DNA of 58,028 bases from Candidatus Methylobacter oryzae (GCF_003994235.2 NZ_RYFG02000098.1:1-58028), one strand, 5' to 3'. Counted from the first letter of the stretch, positions 7,698 through 19,432 are shown. Numbers and translations are program-made. The notes: a model not told the origin generated them from the letters alone.

Positions 7698-8212
7698 ATT
7701 CACAAATAGACGGAAAACAAAGATTGCTACAAGTGATTCCTAATCTTGAATGCTAGAGTTCGGCCAATTTGCAACATACAAGATTTTTAGTGCATGGTAG
7801 CAGTCAAACCAAAAGCTGCCACTTAAAGCAAAGCTCAGTTGCCGCAGTGATAGCATTGATCATTCTGGAACAGAAACGAGCGCTGACCGGCCAATTGCCG
7901 ACCATCAGGCTTTTTAAGTCAACGTCGAGGATAGTCACAGAGCTGCCGTTCAACGCAAATAACCGGATGCAAATGAAGCGAAGCAGAATTTGCGGCCCGA
8001 GTTAATTTGCCTTGTTATGCGAGGCTTGAATCATGAATTACCATAAAATTCGATGTTATCTAAATAGGTTCTTGCTAAAAAGCACCCAAGACCATCAAGA
8101 TCAGCGTTAACAACCTTCCGAGTCCGCCATGGTGGCTTTAATCAAAACAAATGGCCTCTGAGAAAACCGGGGTGATTCAAAAACTCAGTATTCCATCCTT
8201 AAGACACTAAAT
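7698..8212. other. Gene-poor cargo stretch in element B, attC-like dyad at 7954-8021
   Basis: No convincing coding sequence. An imperfect palindrome with outer ATAAC/GTTAT boxes and inner GCAAAT/ATTTGC arms at 7954-8021 vaguely resembles an integron attC site, but consensus boxes are not clean and no integron integrase is present. A 78-codon open frame at 7769-8005 has no start signals and I do not call it. Confidence 0.3.
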
Positions 8213-8695
8213 CTATGCGGTTAGACAGTTGAGTATCTTACCAAGAACATAACTTGACCTTTCTGCGCTAGGTTCTAAAGCTACATGCTCAAACTGAGCA
8301 CCCAAATTTTTACACAATCGTAGGCACTCATCACTAACGTTTGTCGAGCTGGTGTTTTCTCCTGATCTAAAATTTCCATAGGCCTTGAATTCAGGAGTCG
8401 ACGAAAGAATAAATATTTTTTCATAAACGCTAGAGTATGAACTAACCGTTGCCGAAATCGTCTCGTAAAGAGCGCTGTCTTTTTGTTTATCAAATCGGAG
8501 ATTTGCGTATGCAAGATAGTCAATCGCAGAACGGTCACATATAAGCACGTCAAAAACTGAACTTGCAGTCACTTCTTCGATGATATGCAGCATCAATGTC
8601 TCAATGTGCATTTGAAGGCTTCTATCTCCTTTAAACATAAACTGGCTTCGTCGTACTGCTTCTTGGATATACCCGGTATTATGTAGCAGCCGCAC
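8213..8695 (-). pseudogene. P-loop-lacking kinase/ATPase-like fragment
   Basis: The GTG-started 160-residue protein contains FDVLICDRSAIDYLAYANL, which resembles the Walker-B-like strand and following helix of NadR/AAA_28-type small P-loop ATPases or nucleotide kinases. The N-terminal P-loop (GxxGxGKS/T), expected about 30-40 residues before the present start, is absent; the upstream frame closes with a stop at 8720-8722. It is therefore probably a 5'-truncated cargo gene, unless it is a non-catalytic derivative. The fold comparison is tentative. Confidence 0.45.
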
Positions 8696-8729
8696 AAAGC
8701 ATTCCGCCGCGTAATGCCCTTAATATAAC

Positions 8730-8755
8730 ACCTGTTTCTTAACTTCCAAACAGGT
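8730..8755. promoter_or_regulatory. Inverted repeat in front of the 143-aa gene
   Basis: ACCTGTTT (8730-8737) and AAACAGGT (8748-8755) form a perfect 8-bp dyad five bases before the ATG at 8761. It covers the ribosome-binding region, so it could be an operator or an RNA hairpin controlling translation. Confidence 0.45.
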
Positions 8756-8760
8756 GCCAC

Positions 8761-9192
8761 ATGGCAGAATCCCACGTTATTTCCGGTCTTGTTGCCAAAC
8801 GCTCCGAACTGGCCGGACTGGTTCAGCATTATCAAGCAGAAATTAGCCGGATTACTGGCGATCTTCACCACATCGACGCCACCATCAAGTTGTTTGCCCC
8901 GGAATTCGATCTGCGTACTGTACGCACCAAGGAACACCGGGAGCGCAATCAGTATTTCAAGCCGGGTGAATGCCCACGAATGACCTTGGATATTTTACGG
9001 GAGAGCGACGACACACTAACCAGCCGACAAATCGCGGCGGATATGCTTCGACGCAAAGGGTTGGAACCGAGTGCAGAAAGGTTAGATCAGCTCCAGAAAA
9101 GCGCTTTGAACGTCTTGAAGAGGCTGGAAGACAAGGGGCTGGTTACGCAAGGCAACCCCAAAGGTATATCACATACCTGGAAAATCGTTTAA
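8761..9192 (+). CDS. Conserved hypothetical protein, coiled coil plus winged-helix-like domain
   Basis: This 143-residue protein starts MAESHVISGLVAKRSEL. Residues ~5-50 form a heptad-like helix (ELAGLVQHYQAEISRITGDL); residues ~70-143 look like a winged helix (TLDILRESDDTLTSRQIAAD, then ALNVLKRLEDKGLV). I recognise it as a small family common on mobile elements, with no established function; DNA binding is an inference from the C-terminal pattern. It is the only plus-strand gene in element B and is preceded by a dyad that could be its own operator. Its stop overlaps the end of a converging relic ORF. Confidence 0.7.
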   Translation: MAESHVISGLVAKRSELAGLVQHYQAEISRITGDLHHIDATIKLFAPEFDLRTVRTKEHRERNQYFKPGECPRMTLDILRESDDTLTSRQIAADMLRRKGLEPSAERLDQLQKSALNVLKRLEDKGLVTQGNPKGISHTWKIV

Positions 9193-9359
9193 GCAACCAA
9201 TCGTTCGGCTGGGCGCTTGTTGCCTTGCCAGTATCCGCACCAGTCCCGATTAGTTCGGGTCTGGGCGCATTTCTTCACAACATCCATAAAGATTTCACCG
9301 TTGGGCAAGCGCCGGGTATCCTCTTCGCGTAGAAGACTTGAGATTTCATAGTTAAGTTC
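9189..9359 (-). pseudogene. C-terminal relic of an unidentified protein
   Basis: A 56-codon minus-strand frame without its own good start reads LPNGEIFMDVVKKCAQTR, then NRDWCGYWQGNKRPAE. The composition and the clean stop suggest the C-terminus of a real protein whose remainder was lost at the junction with truncated tnsB (about 9360-9417). I do not recognise the family. Confidence 0.3.
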
Positions 9360-10801
9360 TCAACAACCTTTTTTTCCATCTTATATTCTGTTATAAGCTC
9401 AGATTGCCAGCCTTTATCAATGCTTCGGTCATATTTCTTGAGCACATGAAAACGATTGTGGAAAAGCACAGACTCGAGAATTATTTCCCTGAACTCATGG
9501 ACGGTCAGTACCGCGTCCAACCGATAATCGCTGCCGCCTCGTCTTCTCACTGTATTTTCGGTTACAACGCCGGGAGCAAACGGCTTAAAATCAGCTTGAA
9601 CCGTTCTGAAATAACGCTCTACGACTCCTTTGGCATCTCCCCGGTAAGGAGGAGTATTTTCAATTCGAACAGAAAAGCTGGACTCCAACGATTCGATTTG
9701 ATGCCCCAACAGCTCGCCACGATCTGCCAGAATGGCGTCGGGCAAGCCTGTAGCCGGCCAATCGGCTTCTTCTATATCGAAACCGTATTGTTGACAATAG
9801 GCAACCTTATCTGTCATCGCCATTGCCAAGGCTTGCATGGCCGCAACATAGGAAGGATTTTCGAAGCCGATATACAAGCCCGCGATCATACGGCTAAATA
9901 CATCGATCACAATATAAACAATTGGCCTGCCGACAATATTTCCCCGGTCGCCATCCGAAACTAGATAAATGTCGGCAATCGTGGCGTCGATCTCGAACCT
10001 GGTCCCAGGGCCAAGCGCTTGCATATTTGCCGTTCCATTCAACGGCCGAATATCTTTTTTATATTCATTTCTGTTGGACTTTTTTTGAATTTTTTCTACT
10101 TGGCTGTATTCGCGTTTAAAAAAATGGAGCATCTGCCAATTCGTTGGAATTTCTGATTCCTCGACATCCGGATAACAGTTTACATACAACGATTGAAACC
10201 GCCGATGGGCATATAAAAATGAATGTTTATCCTCGGTAAGCAGGTACCGGTCAATTGCAATGCGAAACAATTTTTCAACCGCCTCATTAACCACAGTTCC
10301 TGTGCCGGGTGCGCGTAGTCGCGGACGTCCTAATTTCGTATTTTTTGCGGCCCGGACCTTACCTTTGCCGCCCGAGTTTTTATAATCTCGGATTAAAGCA
10401 TTAGGCGTTTGGCCTCTTTGCCAATACCTGCGCAATAAAAAATAAAGCGTCTTTTTTGTCGATCTTCGCTCCAGAACAATTTGATTGATAATTGCTGATC
10501 TTACCTTCGATGCATAAAACCTCGGCTCAAATACAATTGGTTTAATCAACTCGTAGTTGTTGTCTCTTGTAGCCTTGGCAGGCGAATCATCGTCCAATAG
10601 CTGAAAGGACAGCGCTTGAAAGGGATCTGCCGCTCGCTTTAAGACTTCCCTTTCAATTGCGCTCTTCAATTCGTTTTTTGAAACGAGTGACGGAAGAGCA
10701 GATTTATCCTCTATGGCTATCCACACGAGCTCTTCCGGCAGTTCAGCCAAGATACGATAAAGCTGATCGTCTAACGACAGCACCTCATTGATTCGAAACA
10801 C
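9275..10801 (-). pseudogene. tnsB: TnsB-like DDE transposase, C-terminus lost (element B)
   Basis: The N-terminal domains and DDE core are complete, with D272, D360 and E395, almost the numbering of Tn7 TnsB (273/361/396). Homology to the element A copy ends at YDRSID (about 9417); the last ~45 residues of the frame are unrelated sequence. Roughly 200 C-terminal residues, which in Tn7 hold the beta-barrel and the tail that contacts TnsC, are missing. The start overlaps the tnsA stop by 17 bp, as in a normal tnsAB operon. It may still bind the transposon ends but should not transpose by itself. Confidence 0.85.
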
Positions 10802-11612
10802 GAAGGGCCTCCGTATAAGTAACCATATTTTCTGCGCGCAAATCGTGGGCTTTTAATACAGTATAAGGAATAAAAATGTCGAACAGGAAACAGCGCTTGG
10901 CCAACAGTTGTCTTATTTCCAGTAAAGATTGGCCTGCTGGCAGCGCATAAGCAACATCCAATTGCTTTGTAATATCGATCAGCGATTTAGAAGGAGCTCG
11001 GTTGAAATGGTGCGCATACATTGCAACACGGTCCTGCATGGCCTCCGTATCGAGTTCCTCGCGCTGGGCAGGATATAACCAACTGATATTTTGGAAGACA
11101 ATGTTGGGAATATCTTTTTCGGTGATCAACATCCAGGGAACGGATTTTTGCAGCCAATATCTGCGCTCAAGCTCCAGTTTTTCAATGGTTCGAGCATCTT
11201 GCAAGGCCTCGGAATATTTGGCCTGCAATACGAATTTAGGCTGTTGTTCACTTTTGGTATTGACTAAAAAGTCGGAAGTCATAATTTGGGGAACCCCTCG
11301 ATAAGCCGGATGCGAAATTCCTAAATCATTGGCCAGAGCCAGGGTATCCTCGGCTCGTAACGGAAACTGTTCCCGTATATCCTCGGTATCTTGATGCCAT
11401 TCCAGCACAAAGAATGCGGCTAACTCGAGGTCGGAAAGGAAGTGATGGATACGCTGAGATTTATGGCCAAAAACCCGATGCGAGCGGCCATCGGAAGGCA
11501 CATCCCTGACCGTCAGCCATGGTTTGTAGTCTCGGCCCTGCCCGGAACCTCGCCCTTCTTTTAACCATTTTTGGACCTTTATTTCCGAACTCGAATAATT
11601 TCTTTTCGCCAT
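10785..11612 (-). CDS. tnsA: TnsA-like endonuclease (element B), intact
   Basis: This 275-residue protein is close to Tn7 TnsA (273 residues). TnsA cuts the 5' ends of the transposon, so that with TnsB the element leaves by double-strand breaks. Active-site residues sit at the Tn7 positions: E63 (LSDLELA), D114 (MTSDFLV), Q130 and K132 (VLQAKY), E149. The C-terminal part has the TnsC-interacting winged-helix region. The gene starts at an ATG immediately after a hairpin with U-tract (11613-11665), and the right-end TnsB sites lie just upstream, so TnsB binding may control the operon. Confidence 0.9.
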   Translation of the reverse strand: MAKRNYSSSEIKVQKWLKEGRGSGQGRDYKPWLTVRDVPSDGRSHRVFGHKSQRIHHFLSDLELAAFFVLEWHQDTEDIREQFPLRAEDTLALANDLGISHPAYRGVPQIMTSDFLVNTKSEQQPKFVLQAKYSEALQDARTIEKLELERRYWLQKSVPWMLITEKDIPNIVFQNISWLYPAQREELDTEAMQDRVAMYAHHFNRAPSKSLIDITKQLDVAYALPAGQSLLEIRQLLAKRCFLFDIFIPYTVLKAHDLRAENMVTYTEALRVSNQ

Positions 11613-11665
11613 AAAAAAGCCGTCCAGTCATTGCTCTCAATGAGAGTCTAGACCAGACGGCTTTG
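11613..11665 (-). promoter_or_regulatory. Hairpin plus U-tract abutting the tnsA start (element B)
   Basis: Minus strand: AGCCGTC pairs with GACGGCT, followed by TTTTTT less a few bases and the tnsA ATG. Inside the loop CTCTC pairs with GAGAG around AAT. Element A has GCCGCC/GGCGGC in the outer stem, so the T-A pair is replaced by C-G with pairing kept. The structure lies between the glmS end and tnsA and would intercept read-through from the glmUS operon. Confidence 0.7.
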
Positions 11666-11731
11666 GTATACAACTTTATTACTCAGTATAGGACTTTATT
11701 ACTTAGTATAGAACTTTATTACTTACCCACA
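11666..11731 (-). repeat. Right end of element B with three TnsB-type sites
   Basis: From 11731 leftward: TGTGGG, then AGTAATAAAGTTCTATACT, AGTAATAAAGTCCTATACT and AGTAATAAAGTTGTATACC at ~22-bp spacing. The downstream half of the motif differs from that of element A (TTCTATACT versus ATCATACT). Confidence 0.8.
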
Positions 11732-11736
11732 CTTGC
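11732..11736. repeat. 5-bp target-site duplication CTTGC (right copy) in attTn7
   Basis: Same pentamer as 7543-7547. It is centred about 22 bp beyond the glmS stop codon, the position Tn7 elements use after TnsD reads the end of glmS. Confidence 0.8.
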
Positions 11737-11755
11737 AACGTTAATTTTACCATTG

Positions 11756-13585
11756 CTATTCCACCGTAACTGACTTGGCAAGATTCCTGGGCTGGTCAAC
11801 ATCGGTTCCTTTTAGCACGGCAACATGATAGGCCAGCAACTGCAACGGGATGGTGTACACAATAGGCGAAATCTCATTACCAACTTGCGGTACTTTTACA
11901 ATCTGTACATTCTCGTCATTTGCCGCCGCTAGTGTTTCATCCATGAATACAATCAGTTGCCCGCCTCGGGCGCTGACTTCCTGCATGTTGGATTTGAGTT
12001 TTTCCAACAAACTGTTGTTGGGCGCTACGGTCACGACCGGCATGTCCGAATCGATTAATGCCAAGGGACCGTGTTTAAGCTCCCCTGCCGGATAAGCCTC
12101 GGCGTGAATATAGGAAATTTCCTTCAATTTTAACGCGCCTTCCATTGCTATCGGATAATGCGTGCCCCTGCCTAAAAACAAGGCATGCTGTTTTTCTGCA
12201 AATTGTTCGGCCAAGGCTTTTATTTCCGCGTCCAACTGCAATACTTTTTCGATTTTACCCGGCAAGCTAAATAACTCAGAGGCAATCCTTTGCTCTGCTA
12301 TTTCAGTCAGTTGAAACCGCCTGCCTATCGCAATCACTAATAACATGAAAGCTGTCAGTTGCGTTGTAAATGCTTTGGTCGATGCGACGCCGATTTCCGG
12401 ACCTGCCCGAGTCATTAATACGAGATCGGATTCTCTAACCAGCGAGCTTTCCGGCACGTTACAAATAGCCAACGAATATTTTGCGCCCAGCTTCTTGGCC
12501 TCAAGCAATGCCGCCAGCGTATCCGCGGTTTCCCCTGATTGCGAGATGGTGACGATCAGTGTGTCAGGGTCCAATACCGGGCTTCTATAACGAAACTCGC
12601 TGGCGACTTCGATATTGCAAGGAATATGGGCCAGTTCTTCAAACCAATAGCGCGCCACCAGCCCGGCATGATAACTGGTGCCGCAAGCTAAAATCTGGAT
12701 GGTCTTGATATTATCGAATACTTCGGCGGCGTTATGGCCGAATACGCTGTCCTGGAGGCGGTTGTTGATGAATCGGCCTTCAAGCGCCTGCGAGATCGCA
12801 AAAGGCTGCTCATAAATTTCTTTTAGCATGTAATGGCGATATTCGCCCTTATCGACCGAATCGGCCGTCAATTGGCTTTCTACAATCGGACGCGCGACGG
12901 ACTTATCATGCACGTCGTAAATTACCAGTTGGTTAATGGTAATCGCCGCGATGTCGCCCTCTTCGAGAAAAATAAAGCGTTGCGTGACCGGAAGCAATGC
13001 CGCGACGTCCGAGGCGATAAAATACTCGCCGATGCCGACGCCGATAACCAGAGGACTACCTTTTCTACAGGCTATCAGCATATCGGGATGATCGGCGCTG
13101 ACGATTCCTAAGGCATAGGCGCCATCGAGCTTTTTGACTGTCTGTTTAACGGCGTTAACGAATCCATCGCTGGATGTCATGGCGTGGTATATCTCATGCA
13201 CAATGACTTCGGTATCGGTTTCGGAAGTGAACTCGTAACCTAGCTGCTGCTGAGCTTCTCTTAGATGCTCATGGTTTTCAATAATGCCGTTATGCACGAC
13301 CGCCACTTTATGGCGGCAAATATGCGGATGCGCATTAGCCGTGCTGGGTTTGCCGTGGGTGGCCCATCGTGTGTGCGCTATGCCGACTGGGCCGGAAATG
13401 GGATCGGACTCCAGCAGCGCTTCCAGGCCTTTTACTTTGCCCAGCTCGCGTTTACGGTAGATTTGCTGATTGTTAATGACGGCCAAGCCGGCCGAATCGT
13501 ACCCTCGATATTCGAGCCGTTTTAATCCTTCCAGCAAAATGGGCACTACATTTCGTTGCGCGATGCCGCCTACGATTCCACACAT
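11756..13585 (-). CDS. glmS: Glucosamine-6-phosphate synthase (isomerizing)
   Basis: GlmS makes glucosamine-6-phosphate from fructose-6-phosphate and glutamine, the first step toward UDP-GlcNAc. The N-terminal glutaminase domain starts MCGIVGG, with the catalytic Cys exposed after Met removal; this fixes the start at 13585, since the upstream in-frame Met at 13624 would bury that Cys. Two SIS domains follow (GTSYHAGLV, then [13 protein letters not shown]) and the C-terminus is the canonical KSVTVE. It is 609 residues, equal to the E. coli enzyme. It begins one base after the glmU stop, so translation is probably coupled. Its 3' end is the attTn7 recognition sequence, occupied here by two Tn7-like elements. 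Confidence 0.97.
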   Translation of the reverse strand: MCGIVGGIAQRNVVPILLEGLKRLEYRGYDSAGLAVINNQQIYRKRELGKVKGLEALLESDPISGPVGIAHTRWATHGKPSTANAHPHICRHKVAVVHNGIIENHEHLREAQQQLGYEFTSETDTEVIVHEIYHAMTSSDGFVNAVKQTVKKLDGAYALGIVSADHPDMLIACRKGSPLVIGVGIGEYFIASDVAALLPVTQRFIFLEEGDIAAITINQLVIYDVHDKSVARPIVESQLTADSVDKGEYRHYMLKEIYEQPFAISQALEGRFINNRLQDSVFGHNAAEVFDNIKTIQILACGTSYHAGLVARYWFEELAHIPCNIEVASEFRYRSPVLDPDTLIVTISQSGETADTLAALLEAKKLGAKYSLAICNVPESSLVRESDLVLMTRAGPEIGVASTKAFTTQLTAFMLLVIAIGRRFQLTEIAEQRIASELFSLPGKIEKVLQLDAEIKALAEQFAEKQHALFLGRGTHYPIAMEGALKLKEISYIHAEAYPAGELKHGPLALIDSDMPVVTVAPNNSLLEKLKSNMQEVSARGGQLIVFMDETLAAANDENVQIVKVPQVGNEISPIVYTIPLQLLAYHVAVLKGTDVDQPRNLAKSVTVE

Positions 13586-13586
13586 G

Positions 13587-14957
13587 CTATTTCTCCATCT
13601 TAACGGGACGCTGCCATCCTGCAAGAGACGTCTGCTTCGCCCTGCTTAAAGTCAGCTGATCTGCTGGGCTGTCTTTGGTGATTGTCGATCCTGCGCCTAT
13701 CGTTGCGTTTTTGCCTATCGTAACCGGAGCAACCAACTGGGAATCGGAACCTATAAAAGCGCCGTCTTCAATAACGGTTCTAAACTTGTTAACACCATCA
13801 TAATTGCAGGTAATAGTGCCGGCGCCTATGTTGACGTTGCTGCCCATTGTTGTATCGCCGATATAACTCAAGTGGTTTATTTTGCTGCCTGATGCTATCG
13901 ATGATTTCTTTATTTCCACAAAGTTACCGATATGAACATTATTAGCCAGAACACTCTCCGGTCTTAATCTGGCAAAAGGACCAATTCTGCTACCTTGTCC
14001 TATGACTGCATTTTCTATCACGCAGTTTGCTAGAATTTCAACATTATCGCCAATCGCAGAATTTTTTATACTCGTATTAGCACCTATTTTGACGTTATTA
14101 CCGATACTGTTTTTTCCTTCTAAAATCACATTAATATCGATCTCTATGTCTTGCCCCAGGTTTTCTATTGTTCCCCTTTGGTCAAAGCGCATTGGATCTT
14201 TTAGCGTGACACCTTGTTCCATCAAGCTGTAGGCTTGTTCCCGCTGATAAACGCGCTCCAAATGGCTGAGCTGTATGCGGTTATTAACACCCAACACTTC
14301 GTCTTCGGTTTCAGGCTGGCTGGTAATGATTTGAACCTGATCACCAACCGCCATTTCAATAATATCGGTTAAATAATATTCGCCTTGGACGTTACTGTTA
14401 TTTAGCGAACCCAGCCATTTTTTTAATTGCTTGCCTTGTACTGCCATGATACCGGTGTTGACTTCATTAATCTGCTTTTCAATGGCGGTCGCATCTTTTT
14501 CTTCGACAATTTTTATAACCTGCCCGCTTGCATCGCGAACAATCCTGCCGTAACCCGCCGGATTGGCAAGATCCACTGTCAGTAAAGCCAGAGACCGGTC
14601 ATTGACATTGTTTATCAGCAGTTTCACTGTTGCTAATTTCAATAAAGGCACATCGCCGTACAGTATTAAGACTGTATCGGAATCGGCGATTTGATCGCTG
14701 ACCTGTTGTACCGCATGTCCTGTTCCTAACTGTTGCTTTTGTTCGACCCAGTCCGCTTTAAAATGCTTTAAAGCGTCTGTAACTTGATCTGCTGCATGGC
14801 CGACTACGATTTTGATGCTATTGTTTTCCAATTGATTGCTCATGTCGTAAACATGATGCAGTAATGGCCTGTTGGAGATTTTGTGCAGTACTTTGGGTAT
14901 GTCTGAACACATACGCGTTCCTTTACCCGCAGCTAGAATGATGGTTGTTATTTTCAT
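13587..14957 (-). CDS. glmU: Bifunctional UDP-GlcNAc pyrophosphorylase / GlcN-1-P acetyltransferase
   Basis: GlmU acetylates glucosamine-1-phosphate and then couples it to UTP. The N-terminal nucleotidyltransferase has the signature LAAGKGTRM (8-16) and a catalytic Lys in PKVLHKI; the C-terminal half shows hexapeptide repeats of a left-handed beta-helix ([13 protein letters not shown] and similar). I use the ATG at 14957, which has GGAG seven bases upstream and gives 456 residues, the E. coli length; the ATG at 14969 has no ribosome-binding site. The gene lies downstream of a terminator-like hairpin after atpC, so it may have its own promoter, and it is directly coupled to glmS. Confidence 0.97.
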   Translation of the reverse strand: MKITTIILAAGKGTRMCSDIPKVLHKISNRPLLHHVYDMSNQLENNSIKIVVGHAADQVTDALKHFKADWVEQKQQLGTGHAVQQVSDQIADSDTVLILYGDVPLLKLATVKLLINNVNDRSLALLTVDLANPAGYGRIVRDASGQVIKIVEEKDATAIEKQINEVNTGIMAVQGKQLKKWLGSLNNSNVQGEYYLTDIIEMAVGDQVQIITSQPETEDEVLGVNNRIQLSHLERVYQREQAYSLMEQGVTLKDPMRFDQRGTIENLGQDIEIDINVILEGKNSIGNNVKIGANTSIKNSAIGDNVEILANCVIENAVIGQGSRIGPFARLRPESVLANNVHIGNFVEIKKSSIASGSKINHLSYIGDTTMGSNVNIGAGTITCNYDGVNKFRTVIEDGAFIGSDSQLVAPVTIGKNATIGAGSTITKDSPADQLTLSRAKQTSLAGWQRPVKMEK

Positions 14958-15009
14958 TGGATACTCCATTACAAGTCTATCTAGAACAGATTTGCGTTTA
15001 CCCGAAGGG

Positions 15010-15031
15010 CGTCAGACAGGACAGCCTGACG
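15010..15031. terminator. Small hairpin between atpC and glmU
   Basis: CGTCAG and CTGACG arms around a 10-nt loop, just past the stronger terminator at 15039-15078. It has no T-run of its own. Confidence 0.35.
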
Positions 15032-15038
15032 TTAAACC

Positions 15039-15078
15039 AAAAAAGCCCGATAACGCATCAACACGTTACCGAGCTTTT
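15039..15078 (-). terminator. Rho-independent terminator of the atp operon
   Basis: Minus strand: AGCTCGGTAACG pairs (with one bulge or mismatch) with CGTTATCGGGCT, followed by TTTTTT. It lies about 27 bp past the atpC stop. Confidence 0.75.
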
Positions 15079-15104
15079 CAAGAAGGACAGCGGCGTAAAG
15101 TGAA

Positions 15105-15527
15105 CTATCCGCCGCGTTTTCTAAGTCTATCCAAAGTCCTTAATTGCATGACGGCATCCGTTAATTGAGCCTGCGCGACTGCAAAATCGATTTTTCCAGA
15201 CTTATCCGCCAGCGCTTCTTCAGCTCTGGCTTTGGCTTCTATTGCTGCCGCCTCATCAATATCTTTCGCTCTTATAGCCGTATCGGCAAGAATGGTAACC
15301 ACATGCGGTTGGATCTCCAGCATGCCGCCTGACACATAGAACGGATAAACCTCTTTATCACTGACTTTAACCCGGACTTCACCGGGTTTAAGTCTGGATA
15401 TTAATGGCGCATGCCGTGGCGAAATGCCTACTTCGCCGAGTTCAGCAGGAGCAAACACCATTTCTGCCAACCCGGAAAATATTTCCTTTTCTGCACTAAC
15501 GATGTCTACATGTACGGTCATGGTCAT
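15105..15527 (-). CDS. atpC: ATP synthase epsilon subunit (F1)
   Basis: Epsilon belongs to the central stalk and can restrain ATP hydrolysis. The 140-residue protein has the N-terminal beta-sandwich (VHVDIVSAEKEIFSG, then GEVGISPRHAPLI) and a C-terminal helical hairpin (EAKARAEEALADKSGKID). It is the last gene of the atp operon, 25 bp after atpD, followed by a terminator. ATGs at 15527 and 15521 are both possible starts. Confidence 0.95.
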   Translation of the reverse strand: MTMTVHVDIVSAEKEIFSGLAEMVFAPAELGEVGISPRHAPLISRLKPGEVRVKVSDKEVYPFYVSGGMLEIQPHVVTILADTAIRAKDIDEAAAIEAKARAEEALADKSGKIDFAVAQAQLTDAVMQLRTLDRLRKRGG

Positions 15528-15552
15528 GATTGATACCTACTTGTTGTGTAAC

Positions 15553-16959
<1,407 letters not shown>

Positions 16960-16994
16960 TTAACTTGGGCTCTTAGACTAAGCTCAGGAGCGCC

Positions 16995-17858
16995 TTAAAC
17001 GGCTGCGGCGCCGGCAACAATTTCCGAAATTTCCTGAGTAATAGCGGCTTGTCTGGCTTTGTTATAGACCAGCTGCAATTCATTGATAATATTTCCGGCA
17101 TTATCCGAAGCGCTCTTCATTGCCACCATTCGCGCCGCTTGCTCACAGGCATTATTTTCAACTAAGCCTTGATAAACGATAGACTCGGTATACCGGGTTA
17201 GCAAATGGTCCAAAACTTCCTTCGCATCGGGCTCATAGATATAATCCCAATGGCCCTGTAGACCTGCATCAAGATCACCGGCTACAACCGGCAGTAATTT
17301 TTCGATGGTAGGCTTCTGAGTCATGGTATTGACGAATTCGTTGTATACAACATGTAACTCGTCGATTCTACCTTCGGTGTAAGCATCCAGCATAACTTTA
17401 ATGATCCCGATAATGTCATGCTGATGCGGCGTATCGCCGAGCTTAGAAACTTGCCCAACCAGATTTATTTTCAGATTGCCGAAAAAACCAAACGCCTTAG
17501 TACCTACTGTACAAATATCCACTTCAATATTTGCTTTTTCCCATTGCGCCATTTGAATCAGAGTCTTTCTGAATAAATTTGAATTCAAGCCACCGCACAA
17601 CCCCCTGTCAGAGCTTATTACGATAATGCCGACTCGTTTAACCGGGCGCTCAATCAGGAAAGAATGTTTATACTCCGGATTAGCATGGGCCAGATGTTTG
17701 ATAATCTGGCCAATCTTTATAGAGTATGGGCGTGTTGCCATCATTCTGTCTTTCGTTTTACGCATTTTACTCGCTGCAACCATTTCCATTGCACGGGTAA
17801 TTTTTTGAGTGTTTTTAATACTCCCGATCTTGCTGCGTATTTCTTTACCAACAGCCAT
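16995..17858 (-). CDS. atpG: ATP synthase gamma subunit (F1 rotor shaft)
   Basis: Gamma is the rotating coiled coil in the centre of F1. The N-terminal helix ([20 protein letters not shown], then [11 protein letters not shown]) and the C-terminal helix ([20 protein letters not shown]) are the conserved parts and both are complete. It is 287 residues (E. coli 287). It starts 12 bp after the atpA stop. Confidence 0.97.
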   Translation of the reverse strand: MAVGKEIRSKIGSIKNTQKITRAMEMVAASKMRKTKDRMMATRPYSIKIGQIIKHLAHANPEYKHSFLIERPVKRVGIIVISSDRGLCGGLNSNLFRKTLIQMAQWEKANIEVDICTVGTKAFGFFGNLKINLVGQVSKLGDTPHQHDIIGIIKVMLDAYTEGRIDELHVVYNEFVNTMTQKPTIEKLLPVVAGDLDAGLQGHWDYIYEPDAKEVLDHLLTRYTESIVYQGLVENNACEQAARMVAMKSASDNAGNIINELQLVYNKARQAAITQEISEIVAGAAAV

Positions 17859-17870
17859 CTTAAGACCCTT

Positions 17871-19412
17871 TTACCAGCTATGAGTTTTGACGAAAGTCTG
17901 GATTGCAGTCAGCATGCCGTTTCTTATGTCGTCATTAAAATCGCCGGCCTCATTGATCTTGTTCATCAATTCAGAATGCTCCGACGCCATGTACGACTGT
18001 AAAGCAGCTTCAAACGCAAGCACTTTGTTCACTTCCACGCTATCTAGGAACCCTTCATTGGCAGCAAACAACGAAACCGCCATTTGAGCAACCGACATTG
18101 GTGAATATTGGTTCTGTTTCATCAGTTCGGTTACACGTTGACCGCGTTCGATCTGTTTACGAGTATTCTCATCCAAGTCAGACGCAAACTGGGCGAAAGC
18201 CGCCAATTCACGATATTGCGCCAAGTCAAGACGCGTACCGCCGCCTAGTTTCTTGATGATCTTGGTTTGAGCCGCGCCACCTACTCGAGATACCGACAAA
18301 CCGGCGTTTACCGCAGGACGTATACCGGAGTTGAACAAGTTGGTTTCCAAGAAAATCTGGCCGTCCGTAATTGAAATTACGTTGGTTGGAACGAAAGCCG
18401 ATACGTCGCCGCCTTGGGTCTCGATAATAGGCAATGCTGTCAATGAGCCAGTTTTGCCTTTTACCTTGCCGCCTGTCAATTTCTCGACTTCTTCGGCGTT
18501 GATACGGGCTGCTCTTTCCAATAAACGCGAATGCAAATAGAACACGTCCCCTGGATACGCTTCACGTCCTGGCGGACGGCGCAACAGCAAGGAAATTTGA
18601 CGATAAGCCCAAGCTTGCTTGGTCAAGTCATCATAAATGATCAATGCATCTTCACCGCGGTCTCTGAAATATTCGCCCATTGAACAACCGGTATACGGCG
18701 CAATGAATTGCAACGCAGCCGATTCCGATGCCGACGCTGAAACGATAATGGTATGTTCCATTGCGCCGTGCTCTTCAAGCTTACGCACAACGTTGGCAAT
18801 CGATGAACGTTTTTGACCAATGGCGACATAGATACACTTAATGCCGGTGCCTTTTTGATTGATAATCGCATCAACCGCGATAGCTGTTTTACCGGTTTGT
18901 CTGTCGCCGATAATCAACTCCCGTTGGCCACGTCCTACCGGAATCATCGCATCAATGGATTTCAAACCTAATTGCACAGGTTGATCAACCGATTGACGTG
19001 CAATTACGCCCGGTGCAATTTTTTCAATCGCTGAAGTTTCAGTGCTGTCAATAGCACCTTTGCCGTCAATAGGGTTACCCAGCGCGTCAACAACACGGCC
19101 CAGCAATGCTTCCCCGACAGGTACTTCCAGAATTTTGCCGGTACATTTTACGGTGTCGCCTTCAGAAATGTGCTGGTATGAACCTAATACCACCACACCG
19201 ACTGAATCTCTTTCCAGGTTAAGCGCCATGCCATAGGTGTTGCCGGGGAACTCCAGCATTTCGCCTTGCATTGCTTCTGAAAGTCCATGTACGCGTACAA
19301 TACCGTCAGTCACACTGACTACTGTACCTTCCGTATGAGATTCGGCATTCAGGTCGAAGTTTTCGATCTTCTTTTTGATCAGATCGCTTATTTCAGATGG
19401 GTTTAATTGCAT
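17871..19412 (-). CDS. atpA: ATP synthase alpha subunit (F1)
   Basis: Non-catalytic nucleotide-binding subunit that alternates with beta in F1. The 513-residue protein (E. coli 513) starts [19 protein letters not shown] and has the Walker A loop GDRQTGKT at 169-176 and the signature [14 protein letters not shown] near 370. It lies 20 bp after atpH. Confidence 0.98.
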   Translation of the reverse strand: MQLNPSEISDLIKKKIENFDLNAESHTEGTVVSVTDGIVRVHGLSEAMQGEMLEFPGNTYGMALNLERDSVGVVVLGSYQHISEGDTVKCTGKILEVPVGEALLGRVVDALGNPIDGKGAIDSTETSAIEKIAPGVIARQSVDQPVQLGLKSIDAMIPVGRGQRELIIGDRQTGKTAIAVDAIINQKGTGIKCIYVAIGQKRSSIANVVRKLEEHGAMEHTIIVSASASESAALQFIAPYTGCSMGEYFRDRGEDALIIYDDLTKQAWAYRQISLLLRRPPGREAYPGDVFYLHSRLLERAARINAEEVEKLTGGKVKGKTGSLTALPIIETQGGDVSAFVPTNVISITDGQIFLETNLFNSGIRPAVNAGLSVSRVGGAAQTKIIKKLGGGTRLDLAQYRELAAFAQFASDLDENTRKQIERGQRVTELMKQNQYSPMSVAQMAVSLFAANEGFLDSVEVNKVLAFEAALQSYMASEHSELMNKINEAGDFNDDIRNGMLTAIQTFVKTHSW

Positions 19413-19432
19413 ATTCTGTTTCTCGCTCTGGT

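Larger units (their letters stand above)
7548..11731 (-). mobile_element. Tn7-like element B, complete ends, in attTn7
   Basis: The element is 4184 bp long. The left end begins TGTAGG at 7548 with three spaced TnsB-type sites (about 7555, 7623 and 7675); the right end terminates at 11731 (TGTGGG on the minus strand) with three packed sites. It is flanked by CTTGC on both sides. Only 24 bp separate the right end from the glmS stop codon, the classical attTn7 position. It carries intact tnsA and 3'-truncated tnsB but no tnsC, tnsD or tnsE; the space holds unrelated cargo (8213-9359). It would need proteins from another element to move. Confidence 0.85.

Noticed and set aside
7769-8005. 78-codon ORF in element B
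   Set aside because: No ribosome-binding site, no family resemblance, and it overlaps the attC-like palindrome; probably chance.
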